Source of the DNA: Desmodesmus armatus
Lineage: Eukaryota > Chlorophyta > Chlorophyceae > Sphaeropleales > Scenedesmaceae
DNA: 64,000 nucleotides
Direction of reading: 5' to 3'
Assembly (NCBI GenBank): GCA_007449985.2
Contig: VIIQ02000067.1
Location: forward strand, 62,001-126,000
Shown here: in pieces, positions 44,602 to 57,222 of the stretch
Numbering within the stretch: position 1 is the first letter of the stretch
Layout of the letters: every line of letters begins with the position of its first letter
Made by a program: the position numbers and the translations under genes
The notes under the pieces: generated by a model
The model's input: only the letters and a program-made list of their open reading frames with translations
What the model was told of the DNA's origin: nothing
Databases searched by the model: none

Positions 44602-47600
44602 TCACTTCCTGCCCGACAGATTGTCAATCCTGTCTGGCAAGACAAAATCGAAATTCCCTATTCCAGAGCGTGCCTGTCCACTCTGACCAGATTGCGCAGC
44701 TGCACGCTTCTGTCCGGCAGCTTGTGGCTTCTGCCCAGCCGTGGTAGTCTGATTCCTGGCTGCCTCAGGGCTCTTGGCAGGGGCAGTTGGCGTGCCCTTG
44801 GCTGGCTGCTGGGGCTTGGCAGCTGCCTGTTGACCCTGGTCCTTGCTTGTGGTTTGGCCACTTGGTGGTGTGACAGCAGGGGGAGAGGGTGCCAGCAGTG
44901 CGCGCCTGCAACCACGGGGGTCAGCGGCGATTACCTGAGATGGGTCAGACGTTGACAGAAAGGGTATGTGTTGGCACAAGGTATACGGTGTGCAGCACGC
45001 AGCATACGGTGCGGAGCACGCAGCATACGATGCGGAGCTCGCAGCATGGGCACCCTGTGAATGATATGCCTGCGTTGATGCAGTCAGTAGCTGCAAAGTG
45101 GGTGAAGTGCAGGTCACTGCAGGCGCTGCAGTTGTGCAGATTGCACCTGACGACTCCCCCACCTATCTGGCACGACATTACCATAACAGCACTTCGTCTG
45201 CAAATGCATCCGCACTGGTTGTTCAGAAACCGTCAGTTGTGCGGCTGGCAACCACAGCTGTTACAATAGTCAAGTTTGACGACGGTCGTGGCTGGCTACT
45301 GAGGCTGTCAGCATATTCAACCACAGTCATGGCAGCTACTGAGGGCAACCAAGCCACTCCGGGTAACGTCTGTGCACCTACCTGCGTCCGTTCATGTTGA
45401 CTGAAGGCCTGTCAGGCTCAAGGAACTCAAACCTGCCAATGCCGGGGCGAGCACCCGCACCAGCTGGGGCAGGGGCAGCAGTGGTTCTGGCTGCGCCAGT
45501 GGGAGCTGTCCTGCCACCTCCAGCGACAGGGACAGGGACTGGGGCAGCAGGTGCACGGGTGCCGGGCTTAGGTGCAGCCTTGGCAGGTGCTGCAGGTGAT
45601 GGGGTGCCGGGCTTAGGTGCAGCCTTGGCAGGTGCTGCAGGTGATGGGGCTGGCTTGGCGGTGGGGCCAGGGGCAGGGGCCTTGGGGGCTGGGGTCTGTT
45701 GCAGCCTGTGGGGCGACAGCATTGGAAACAGCGCGTCAGCGCCATGACGTACCATATAGCAGATGGCCTCAAGGCGCAGGCAAGGTGCTTGCCCTAGGGG
45801 CTGCTTACTAACACAGCTGTGTCAAGAGCCGTGCCTAGCTGTTTAGGCTGAGAGTATGTTGAGACCACAATCATGTGTTACAGATTTGTGTGTTGTCAGC
45901 ATCAAGCATCGTGTGCAGGCATGCTGATTGTGTGGAGTACAGACGGCTGTGCAGCATGATGTCGATGGCGGGCCGGCCTTGTGGTTGAAAGTGCTACCCG
46001 GTCCCTGCAGCTTGGCCTGTCACTGCGACATGTGACGTGCTACTGTACAAAGTTGGGGTTGTACAATGGTAACATACTGCGCTGCTACAACAGCAACTCA
46101 GGGCAACCAAGCCACTCCGGGTAACGTCTGTGCACCTACCTGCGTCCGTTCATGTTGACTGAAGGCCTGTCAGGCTCAAGGAACTCAAACCTGCCAATGC
46201 CGGGGCGAGCACCCGCACCAGCTGGGGCAGGGGCAGCAGTGGTTCTGGCTGCGCCAGTGGGAGCTGTCCTGCCACCTCCAGCGACAGGGACAGGGACTGG
46301 GGCAGCAGGTGCACGGGTGCCGGGCTTAGGTGCAGCCTTGGCAGGTGCTGCAGGTGATGGGGTGCCGGGCTTAGGTGCAGCCTTGGCAGGTGCTGCAGGT
46401 GATGGGGCTGGCTTGGCGGTGGGGCCAGGGGCAGGGGCCTTGGGGGCTGGGGTCTGTTGCAGCCTGTGGGGCGACAGCATTGGAAACAGCGCGTCAGCGC
46501 CATGACGTACCATATAGCAGATGGCCTCAAGGCGCAGGCAAGGTGCTTGCCCTAGGGGCTGCTTACTAACACAGCTGTGTCAAGAGCCGTGCCTAGCTGT
46601 TTAGGCTGAGAGTATGTTGAGACCACAATCATGTGTTACAGATTTGTGTGTTGTCAGCATCAAGCATCGTGTGCAGGCATGCTGATTGTGTGGAGTACAG
46701 ACGGCTGTGCAGCATGATGTCGATGGCGGGCCGGCCTTGTGGTTGAAAGTGCTACCCGGTCCCTGCAGCTTGGCCTGTCACTGCGACATGTGACGTGCTA
46801 CTGTACAAAGTTGGGGTTGTACAATGGTAACATACTGCGCTGCTACAACAGCAACTCAGGGCAACCAAGCCACTCCGGGTAACGTCTGTGCACCTACCTG
46901 CGTCCGTTCATGTTGACTGAAGGCCTGTCAGGCTCAAGGAACTCAAACCTGCCAATGCCGGGGCGAGCACCCGCACCAGCTGGGGCAGGGGCAGCAGTGG
47001 TTCTGGCTGCGCCAGTGGGAGCTGTCCTGCCACCTCCAGCGACAGGGACAGGGACTGGGGCAGCAGGTGCACGGGTGCCGGGCTTAGGTGCAGCCTTGGC
47101 AGGTGCTGCAGGTGATGGGGTGCCGGGCTTAGGTGCAGCCTTGGCAGGTGCTGCAGGTGATGGGGCTGGCTTGGCGGTGGGGCCAGGGGCAGGGGCCTTG
47201 GGGGCTGGGGTCTGTTGCAGCCTGTGGGGCGACAGCATTGGAAACAGCGCGTCAGCGCCATGACGTACCATATAGCAGATGGCCTCAAGGCGCAGGCAAG
47301 GTGCTTGCCCTAGGGGCTGCTTACTAACACAGCTGTGTCAAGAGCCGTGCCTAGCTGTTTAGGCTGAGAGTATGTTGAGACCACAATCATGTGTTACAGA
47401 TTTGTGTGTTGTCAGCATCAAGCATCGTGTGCAGGCATGCTGATTGTGTGGAGTACAGACGGCTGTGCAGCATGATGTCGATGGCGGGCCGGCCTTGTGG
47501 TTGAAAGTGCTACCCGGTCCCTGCAGCTTGGCCTGTCACTGCGACATGTGACGTGCTACTGTACAAAGTTGGGGTTGTACAATGGTAACATACTGCGCTG

Positions 47601-50600
47601 CTACAACAGCAACTCAGGGCAACCAAGCCACTCCGGGTAACGTCTGTGCACCTACCTGCGTCCGTTCATGTTGACTGAAGGCCTGTCAGGCTCAAGGAAC
47701 TCAAACCTGCCAATGCCGGGGCGAGCACCCGCACCAGCTGGGGCAGGGGCAGCAGTGGTTCTGGCTGCGCCAGTGGGAGCTGTCCTGCCACCTCCAGCGA
47801 CAGGGACAGGGACTGGGGCAGCAGGTGCACGGGTGCCGGGCTTAGGTGCAGCCTTGGCAGGTGCTGCAGGTGATGGGGTGCCGGGCTTAGGTGCAGCCTT
47901 GGCAGGTGCTGCAGGTGATGGGGCTGGCTTGGCGGTGGGGCCAGGGGCAGGGGCCTTGGGGGCTGGGGTCTGTTGCAGCCTGTGGGGCGACAGCATTGGA
48001 AACAGCGCGTCAGCGCCATGACGTACCATATAGCAGATGGCCTCAAGGCGCAGGCAAGGTGCTTGCCCTAGGGGCTGCTTACTAACACAGCTGTGTCAAG
48101 AGCCGTGCCTAGCTGTTTAGGCTGAGAGTATGTTGAGACCACAATCATGTGTTACAGATTTGTGTGTTGTCAGCATCAAGCATCGTGTGCAGGCATGCTG
48201 ATTGTGTGGAGTACAGACGGCTGTGCAGCATGATGTCGATGGCGGGCCGGCCTTGTGGTTGAAAGTGCTACCCGGTCCCTGCAGCTTGGCCTGTCACTGC
48301 GACATGTGACGTGCTACTGTACAAAGTTGGGGTTGTACAATGGTAACATACTGCGCTGCTACAACAGCAACTCAGGGCAACCAAGCCACTCCGGGTAACG
48401 TCTGTGCACCTACCTGCGTCCGTTCATGTTGACTGAAGGCCTGTCAGGCTCAAGGAACTCAAACCTGCCAATGCCGGGGCGAGCACCCGCACCAGCTGGG
48501 GCAGGGGCAGCAGTGGTTCTGGCTGCGCCAGTGGGAGCTGTCCTGCCACCTCCAGCGACAGGGACAGGGACTGGGGCAGCAGGTGCACGGGTGCCGGGCT
48601 TAGGTGCAGCCTTGGCAGGTGCTGCAGGTGATGGGGTGCCGGGCTTAGGTGCAGCCTTGGCAGGTGCTGCAGGTGATGGGGCTGGCTTGGCGGTGGGGCC
48701 AGGGGCAGGGGCCTTGGGGGCTGGGGTCTGTTGCAGCCTGTGGGGCGACAGCATTGGAAACAGCGCGTCAGCGCCATGACGTACCATATAGCAGATGGCC
48801 TCAAGGCGCAGGCAAGGTGCTTGCCCTAGGGGCTGCTTACTAACACAGCTGTGTCAAGAGCCGTGCCTAGCTGTTTAGGCTGAGAGTATGTTGAGACCAC
48901 AATCATGTGTTACAGATTTGTGTGTTGTCAGCATCAAGCATCGTGTGCAGGCATGCTGATTGTGTGGAGTACAGACGGCTGTGCAGCATGATGTCGATGG
49001 CGGGCCGGCCTTGTGGTTGAAAGTGCTACCCGGTCCCTGCAGCTTGGCCTGTCACTGCGACATGTGACGTGCTACTGTACAAAGTTGGGGTTGTACAATG
49101 GTAACATACTGCGCTGCTACAACAGCAACTCAGGGCAACCAAGCCACTCCGGGTAACGTCTGTGCACCTACCTGCGTCCGTTCATGTTGACTGAAGGCCT
49201 GTCAGGCTCAAGGAACTCAAACCTGCCAATGCCGGGGCGAGCACCCGCACCAGCTGGGGCAGGGGCAGCAGTGGTTCTGGCTGCGCCAGTGGGAGCTGTC
49301 CTGCCACCTCCAGCGACAGGGACAGGGACTGGGGCAGCAGGTGCACGGGTGCCGGGCTTAGGTGCAGCCTTGGCAGGTGCTGCAGGTGATGGGGTGCCGG
49401 GCTTAGGTGCAGCCTTGGCAGGTGCTGCAGGTGATGGGGCTGGCTTGGCGGTGGGGCCAGGGGCAGGGGCCTTGGGGGCTGGGGTCTGTTGCAGCCTGTG
49501 GGGCGACAGCATTGGAAACAGCGCGTCAGCGCCATGACGTACCATATAGCAGATGGCCTCAAGGCGCAGGCAAGGTGCTTGCCCTAGGGGCTGCTTACTA
49601 ACACAGCTGTGTCAAGAGCCGTGCCTAGCTGTTTAGGCTGAGAGTATGTTGAGACCACAATCATGTGTTACAGATTTGTGTGTTGTCAGCATCAAGCATC
49701 GTGTGCAGGCATGCTGATTGTGTGGAGTACAGACGGCTGTGCAGCATGATGTCGATGGCGGGCCGGCCTTGTGGTTGAAAGTGCTACCCGGTCCCTGCAG
49801 CTTGGCCTGTCACTGCGACATGTGACGTGCTACTGTACAAAGTTGGGGTTGTACAATGGTAACATACTGCGCTGCTACAACAGCAACTCAGGGCAACCAA
49901 GCCACTCCGGGTAACGTCTGTGCACCTACCTGCGTCCGTTCATGTTGACTGAAGGCCTGTCAGGCTCAAGGAACTCAAACCTGCCAATGCCGGGGCGAGC
50001 ACCCGCACCAGCTGGGGCAGGGGCAGCAGTGGTTCTGGCTGCGCCAGTGGGAGCTGTCCTGCCACCTCCAGCGACAGGGACAGGGACTGGGGCAGCAGGT
50101 GCACGGGTGCCGGGCTTAGGTGCAGCCTTGGCAGGTGCTGCAGGTGATGGGGTGCCGGGCTTAGGTGCAGCCTTGGCAGGTGCTGCAGGTGATGGGGCTG
50201 GCTTGGCGGTGGGGCCAGGGGCAGGGGCCTTGGGGGCTGGGGTCTGTTGCAGCCTGTGGGGCGACAGCATTGGAAACAGCGCGTCAGCGCCATGACGTAC
50301 CATATAGCAGATGGCCTCAAGGCGCAGGCAAGGTGCTTGCCCTAGGGGCTGCTTACTAACACAGCTGTGTCAAGAGCCGTGCCTAGCTGTTTAGGCTGAG
50401 AGTATGTTGAGACCACAATCATGTGTTACAGATTTGTGTGTTGTCAGCATCAAGCATCGTGTGCAGGCATGCTGATTGTGTGGAGTACAGACGGCTGTGC
50501 AGCATGATGTCGATGGCGGGCCGGCCTTGTGGTTGAAAGTGCTACCCGGTCCCTGCAGCTTGGCCTGTCACTGCGACATGTGACGTGCTACTGTACAAAG

Positions 50601-53019
50601 TTGGGGTTGTACAATGGTAACATACTGCGCTGCTACAACAGCAACTCAGGGCAACCAAGCCACTCCGGGTAACGTCTGTGCACCTACCTGCGTCCGTTCA
50701 TGTTGACTGAAGGCCTGTCAGGCTCAAGGAACTCAAACCTGCCAATGCCGGGGCGAGCACCCGCACCAGCTGGGGCAGGGGCAGCAGTGGTTCTGGCTGC
50801 GCCAGTGGGAGCTGTCCTGCCACCTCCAGCGACAGGGACAGGGACTGGGGCAGCAGGTGCACGGGTGCCGGGCTTAGGTGCAGCCTTGGCAGGTGCTGCA
50901 GGTGATGGGGTGCCGGGCTTAGGTGCAGCCTTGGCAGGTGCTGCAGGTGATGGGGCTGGCTTGGCGGTGGGGCCAGGGGCAGGGGCCTTGGGGGCTGGGG
51001 TCTGTTGCAGCCTGTGGGGCGACAGCATTGGAAACAGCGCGTCAGCGCCATGACGTACCATATAGCAGATGGCCTCAAGGCGCAGGCAAGGTGCTTGCCC
51101 TAGGGGCTGCTTACTAACACAGCTGTGTCAAGAGCCGTGCCTAGCTGTTTAGGCTGAGAGTATGTTGAGACCACAATCATGTGTTACAGATTTGTGTGTT
51201 GTCAGCATCAAGCATCGTGTGCAGGCATGCTGATTGTGTGGAGTACAGACGGCTGTGCAGCATGATGTCGATGGCGGGCCGGCCTTGTGGTTGAAAGTGC
51301 TACCCGGTCCCTGCAGCTTGGCCTGTCACTGCGACATGTGACGTGCTACTGTACAAAGTTGGGGTTGTACAATGGTAACATACTGCGCTGCTACAACAGC
51401 AACTCAGGGCAACCAAGCCACTCCGGGTAACGTCTGTGCACCTACCTGCGTCCGTTCATGTTGACTGAAGGCCTGTCAGGCTCAAGGAACTCAAACCTGC
51501 CAATGCCGGGGCGAGCACCCGCACCAGCTGGGGCAGGGGCAGCAGTGGTTCTGGCTGCGCCAGTGGGAGCTGTCCTGCCACCTCCAGCGACAGGGACAGG
51601 GACTGGGGCAGCAGGTGCACGGGTGCCGGGCTTAGGTGCAGCCTTGGCAGGTGCTGCAGGTGATGGGGTGCCGGGCTTAGGTGCAGCCTTGGCAGGTGCT
51701 GCAGGTGATGGGGCTGGCTTGGCGGTGGGGCCAGGGGCAGGGGCCTTGGGGGCTGGGGTCTGTTGCAGCCTGTGGGGCGACAGCATTGGAAACAGCGCGT
51801 CAGCGCCATGACGTACCATATAGCAGATGGCCTCAAGGCGCAGGCAAGGTGCTTGCCCTAGGGGCTGCTTACTAACACAGCTGTGTCAAGAGCCGTGCCT
51901 AGCTGTTTAGGCTGAGAGTATGTTGAGACCACAATCATGTGTTACAGATTTGTGTGTTGTCAGCATCAAGCATCGTGTGCAGGCATGCTGATTGTGTGGA
52001 GTACAGACGGCTGTGCAGCATGATGTCGATGGCGGGCCGGCCTTGTGGTTGAAAGTGCTACCCGGTCCCTGCAGCTTGGCCTGTCACTGCGACATGTGAC
52101 GTGCTACTGTACAAAGTTGGGGTTGTACAATGGTAACATACTGCGCTGCTACAACAGCAACTCAGGGCAACCAAGCCACTCCGGGTAACGTCTGTGCACC
52201 TACCTGCGTCCGTTCATGTTGACTGAAGGCCTGTCAGGCTCAAGGAACTCAAACCTGCCAATGCCGGGGCGAGCACCCGCACCAGCTGGGGCAGGGGCAG
52301 CAGTGGTTCTGGCTGCGCCAGTGGGAGCTGTCCTGCCACCTCCAGCGACAGGGACAGGGACTGGGGCAGCAGGTGCACGGGTGCCGGGCTTAGGTGCAGC
52401 CTTGGCAGGTGCTGCAGGTGATGGGGTGCCGGGCTTAGGTGCAGCCTTGGCAGGTGCTGCAGGTGATGGGGCTGGCTTGGCGGTGGGGCCAGGGGCAGGG
52501 GCTTTGGCTGGAGGGGTCTGCTGCTGCAGTGCACGCCTGCATGTACAGTGGGCAACAGGTGGATACAGCAGGTGGTACAGCAGGTGGATCGGGCTGGGGC
52601 ACTTGGTGTGGAGCACCCCTCAAAGCTGCTGCAAACAGCGCGATAGCAGCAATGTATACGTATTGTTTCTCTGCGACAGCTGTGGCCGACGATCGCTGCT
52701 CAGAAACGAATGCGACCGTCTGCTGGCCCCTGTAGGGCACGCCAGGGCATCTGCAGGCCAGTCAGTACTGGGTAAGGCTGCATGCTCTATGAATACTAGA
52801 GCTGTCGTCTCATCTGTAGGCGTCCTACAGCCTAGAACCTTCGTTGGCCTGGCTGCAGCAGGCTGGGACCAAAAGTGCTGCGACCTGCATCTGCGGATGG
52901 CATGGGTCGTTGGCCCTACCCAAGTCCACTCTATCAGGAAGCACTCACTCTGCAGCGTGGACTGGTGATCCTGCCCATAAGGCTGCTATCACGAGAGTAC
53001 ACAAGATTATGGACTTCAT
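44602..53019 (-). CDS. Secreted modular repeat protein, candidate multicopy amidated-peptide precursor
   Basis: Exon 1 is 53019-52949 (signal peptide MKSIILCTLVIAALWAGS, then PVHAA). It ends in phase 2 and fits exon 2, 52536-52204. Nine exons of 324 bases with the same sequence follow at 758-base spacing, the first 51778-51446 equivalent and the last 45705-45382. The final exon is 44905-44602. The total is 3624 bases, 1207 aa. Every internal exon starts and ends in the same phase, so copies can be added without frame loss. Each 108-residue module has an Ala/Pro/Lys spacer containing PSPAAPAKAAPKPGT twice, then ARPGIGRFEFLEPDR, PSVNMN and GRR. The last module has a different Gln/Ala/Lys spacer but keeps ARSGIGNFDFVLPDR, IDNLS and GRK at the exact C terminus. 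Signal peptide, repeated core and Gly-basic-basic ends match precursors of amidated peptides. The AP/SP/TP-rich spacers also resemble arabinogalactan-type glycomodules. I recognise no named family. Confidence 0.8.
44983..45045. repeat. 21-bp tandem repeat, three copies
   Basis: ATACGGTGCGGAGCACGCAGC and two variants lie in the last intron (44906-45381) of the repeat-protein gene. Confidence 0.85.
45344..52500. repeat. 758-bp tandem array of exon-plus-intron cassettes
   Basis: Period 758 bases: each cassette is a 324-base exon plus a 434-base intron, with copy starts at 45382, 46140, 46898 and so on to 52204. All full copies read the same in exon and intron by eye. Similarity begins abruptly near 45344 (GGGCAACCAAGCC) and ends near 52500 (GGGGCAGGGGC). 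The outer exon at 52204-52536 differs only upstream of that edge. Perfect intron identity points to very recent amplification, ongoing homogenisation, or an assembly effect on copy number. Confidence 0.97.
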
Positions 53020-54007
53020 TGTGCCAAGTGGCCCTTGCAGACTGCCAAACAAGCAGATGGTGTTTGTTCTCGACTCCCGGTAGCCGAGAACCTTTATAGC
53101 GGGGCACGGAGACTGGTGTTCACCCTGGCTTGGAAGTGTGAAATCTCACACGAAAGGTGGTGGAAGGGTTGACGACCAAAGGTGGAAGGCCAGGTTGAAG
53201 GCGCAGAAACACCCACTGCACACGTCCTCTGATGCTATGAGGTCCATTAGGCCTGCAGATGGCCCTAAGGTCAAAGATTCCCAGGAACCTGGGTGACGGA
53301 TTGTGACCCGTGTCGCCTGTGCCTCGTGTAGTGGTTGGCCGGGCACGAATATGCAGGAGTAGCATATCATAATGCCAAACACTGGTATGTCCTGCTTATG
53401 ACCGTGCGTAATGCCCATTGTTGGGCAAATGCGTGATCAGAACCACTCTCATGCAGCCTGCACTTGGCACAGACGTCTGACAGGCGCAAAGCGTCTTGAA
53501 TGGTTGCTGCTTGTATATGGTAGCTTTGTCACGCCGCTTGCCTAGATGAAAGCGTGCACAACACCCAACTTTGGCCTTGAAGTTGCCGGGCCGGGTCATG
53601 CTCTGCTTTCAGTTGCTGGGCCACGCAGCTATCTACACCGGCTGAAGCAATGCACCTTCAAGCACCACAGCTCCGCAGCATACTCTTTGAGTCTCCCACT
53701 GCGCTCTCCTGTTGTATCTGCGGGGCTGCCGGAGTGGCAAGCCTTGCACTTGGAGGGAGCCTTGCACTCCTCTCATTGGGGGCATCGCCGCCTGATTTCG
53801 TTTAAGGCTGGTGCTGATTTGAGGCTGGGAAAGGGCCTGAACCACCCGATTCACCCAAATTATGGATGTGACGCTTGTTTTGCAAGAAGCCATTGCTCTG
53901 GTGCGTTCTGCATAGTTGCCCTGGACAGGGTAATACACAGGGTTGGGCTGCAGGGGGGACCCAAGTCTGTTGTTTTCTCCCGGCCCAACAACACCACACC
54001 TCGACTC
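53020..54007. promoter_or_regulatory. Upstream region of the repeat-protein gene
   Basis: About 990 bases between the repeat-protein start and the stop of the next minus-strand gene. It must contain that gene's 3' UTR and the repeat-protein promoter. A 235-aa plus-strand frame spans part of it but shows no recognisable domain. Confidence 0.4.
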
Positions 54008-57000
54008 CTAGGGGTCTTGCTTGTTCTGCTGCAGAGCAAGTCCTTGCAGCACATCATTCGTAGCGGCGACTGCAGCCCTAGCTCTGGCCATCATTGTTTG
54101 CAGGTCGTCTTTATCAACACCTGCATCACAGGGAGGTGGCTCGCCACATGCACTGCTGGGGGAGGGCAGCCCAGTATGCTGCACCTCTATGCCAGCATGT
54201 GCGACAGGCTCGTACGCGTCGGTCACGTTCACCCCAGGTGCAGCTGCTGCTGAGTCATCGGTCGCTGCCATCAGAGCCCGTGCCCGGGCCAGCAGCGCCT
54301 GCATGTCATCACCCCCAGGGAGCCCTGCCAAAGCAGCCGCTACACCCCCCTGCTCAGGTAGGGATGGTGCTGGCTGCTCCTGCTGCTGCTCCAGACCCTG
54401 CTGTGAGGCTGCCGGCACATGTGGGTCCTGGCACTGGCTGAGTTGTTGTCCCGCTTGCTGATGGAGCTGTGGCTGTGGCTGCTGCACCCTGGCGGCCCTG
54501 TCGCTTAGCACCACCCCATGGCGCTGGCTCAGCACAGCTGCACAGCCCTCGCACTCATACGCCACCTGCAGCTCGTAGCTGCCTGCCAGAAAGCGGATGC
54601 TGAAGTGCTCGTCCAGTTGTGCTATGATGTCTTCTGTGAGTGGTGCGCTGGGGGGCTTCCTGCACACCAAGTGAGCATGGGCAGCCAAGATTGTAGCAGC
54701 CACCAACACAGCAGGCTGTCGCTGCCAAAGGCCAGCGCACTGCACCTAGCGCTGGATGGTCTGCTGTTGATTATGTTGAAGAGGACAGTGTCCCTTGCCC
54801 CCACTTGGCACCCACCGCAACACAGGACTGTGAGCAACTTTGGAAACACCATGCAGCCTCACCTCCTGTTTGTGAAGCTGTGCGTCACTCGTCCGTCTGG
54901 TGCGTATGCCTTGCCGTCTTTCTTGTCCCACACCAGCATCAGCTGGCCGCTGGGCCACTGCACAAACCCCCCACTGCTGTCGAAGCTGGCTGCAACACCT
55001 GTGATGGAGCGATACATGGCCAACAGCCTGTAGCCCTTTATGGGAGGAGGTGTGCCGCTGCCAGTGCCGCTGCCAGTGCCGCTGCCAATGCTGCCTGCGG
55101 GTGGGGGCTCTTCTGCGTCTAGCGAGGCAGCCATGCTGCCTTCTGGCCAGGTGATGCTGGCACTGCCATCACTGTGGACCAGCACAGCGAGGCCACCTGA
55201 GGCTGTGTACCTGCAAGCCACAACATGACAGCAGCTACTGAGCTTCTTGCTGCACACCACTTGCAGCTGGTTGACCTGCAGGACTTTTCCAATGCTTCAC
55301 GAACCTCATGCAGTCAGTCTTGATGTTGCACAGCCCCTGCATGGCAAAGGGCTTGTCCTGCAGCAGATTCAGCATGCAACTCACGTCTGCTTCTGCAGGA
55401 CCTTGAGTGGCTTGGCCCTGCTGTAGCCAAACATGGATGGCTGTGGGGCCTCAACAGGCTTGCGCACCAAGCTGCTGGGCTTCAGGGGCTGCAGAGACAT
55501 GCTGGGCAGCATGCTGCTGATGTCCTGCAGACACATTACAAATGGTGTTCACCAGCGCCGGCAATGTCAGTACAAGTGATCGAGCACAGCTGGCCAACAT
55601 GCAGGATGAGGGTGTGCTGGCTGCAAGCTGCGACCAGGCCCAGACCGCACAATTCGTGCCGTGTGCGCCCATTCTGTACTCAATTGATCCTTGGCTGTCC
55701 CAGGCTGTTCAAAGGTGTTCCAGCAGCTCGCTTCAACTGTGCAAGATGGCTGGACGGCATGCACGCAGTCTAATTTTGCCCGAGAATCAAAGAAGGCCAT
55801 GGCAGGGTCACCTTGATACTCATGCTGTCGTCCTGTCCTGCAGATGGTACTCTGGGCCTCAGCCTGCCTGCACTGCTGCTGCTCCTGCTGGCCAGCCTGG
55901 CGCTGCCAGGTGGTGGTGTGAGGGAGCCTGTGTCACCCAGCAAATGCAGGTTCTATTGTGAGTCATCCTGAGCAGTCAAACAGACAGCTGCACTGCACGA
56001 GTCTTGCAGGCCCAGCACAGCTGCAGAGTGCCCATGCAGCCAGCACTGTTGAACTGCAGGAGCCGTGCTGGCACTGTGTGCACCATGCGATCTCCACATG
56101 CAGCGGCACACTAACAAGCCATGTCATGTACGCATGGATAAAAGGCTTGTGTGACAGCACTGGACATGCTTTGATGCTGCTGCAAGCGCGCTGACACATA
56201 TGACCAGGACCCCACTCTAGAGTACGCGCAACCACCAGAGAATTTCAGCATGCTGCTGCTTCAGCCGCTCACCGCTTGTCATGTCACCGCACTCACTGGC
56301 AGCGGCACTGTTGGAGTCTCTGGGAGTGCTGCTGCAGCTGTACTGCTGCTGCCCTGCCCCAGACCATACCTCCGCACATGCTGAGGCTGCTGCGCGCTGC
56401 TGAGCGGTGATGATGGTGCTGTCAAGGGCCTGCAGGAGGCGCACACAGTGAGTGGCAGCAACTGCAACCCAGTCAAGGTTGTTGTGCGCAACATGACTGT
56501 GCTAGGCAGTGGTTGGACTCAAGCCGCTGCAACACAACTGTAGTAGCAGCAGCCACAGTCTGCAGAGGCATGGTTCAGTGCATGCACTTTCCTGCAGGTT
56601 CAATAATGCTAACATCACGCTAGGTGCTGACCTGTAGGCTGGGCAAGACAGCGATTGTTGCGGCGTGCCAGTTGTCCTGCTTGCAAACTGGGTTCTTGCG
56701 CAAGGTAAGATGCTTCAGGCTGCTGAGCTGAGTGAGTGCCAGGACGCTGGCTGCTGTGCTGATGCTGTTGTTGTGGAGGGCCAGGAACTGCAAACCTGGC
56801 AGCTGCACCAGTGCATCTGTGCTGGTGATCCTGTTGTTGCTGCACACCAGCTGGGTGAGGGTCTGGCTGAGTGTTGTGAGCTCCTGTACGCTGACGAGCT
56901 TGTTGTGTGAGATGTTGAGGCTGCGCAGGCAGGGGAGGGCCTGGATGCCCTTAAGCTGTTGGAGTGAGTTGAAGCTGACGTTCAGGCTGGTCAAAGTCGT

Positions 57001-57222
57001 TAGGTGGGACAGCCCTGCAAGCGATGTCAAGTTCTGCACAGAGAGGACCAAGATACCAACACAAGCAGTAGACAGTCAGCCACCTTGGACACAGCAGATG
57101 CCAGCAGCAGCTTTGGGGGAACCAGGCTGCTTATACCTTACCTTGAAGCAGTATGAGAGGTCCTCGTCATCAAAGGATGTGCTGGGTAGGCCAGTCACTT
57201 GCTGAGAAGGTGCACAGGACAT
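54008..57222 (-). CDS. Leucine-rich repeat protein with FAM194-like domain
   Basis: Exons: 57222-57142, 57033-56632, 56429-56370, 55524-55402, 55357-55305, 55210-54863, 54659-54008 (1719 bases, 572 aa). The start is ATG 57222 (MSCAPSQQVTG). Residues about 28-160 form five to six LRRs of the short SDS22 type: LTTLTSLNVSFNSLQQLKGI, LPCLRSLNISHNKLVSVQEL, LTQLVCSNNRITSTDAL and LQFLALHNNSISTAASVL, capped by LRKNPVCKQDNWHAATIAVLP. A later part, CNIKTDCMRYTASGGLAVLV...GYRLLAMYRS...GFVQWPSGQLMLVWDKKDG, resembles the FAM194/ERICH6 beta-rich domain. The tail contains two copies of (A/T)LMARARA-like helices (MQALLARARALMAAT and LQTMMARARAAVAAT). SDS22-type LRRs with such domains are common in ciliary proteins, so a flagellar role is plausible but unproven. 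The donor after PLK (GTCCTG) is weak, and GTTCGT after DCM is unusual; both were chosen to keep phase. Confidence 0.7.

Noticed and set aside
45394..52968. Repeated plus-strand frames of 117-250 aa with Gly/Ala/Pro-rich, collagen-like sequence
   Set aside because: They are the antisense shadow of the minus-strand repeat exons. The minus strand has a signal peptide, matching splice phases and a coherent last exon; the plus strand has none.
53546..54253. 235-aa plus-strand frame
   Set aside because: It overlaps the last exon of the minus-strand LRR gene, shows no domain, and has a composition like random frame reading.
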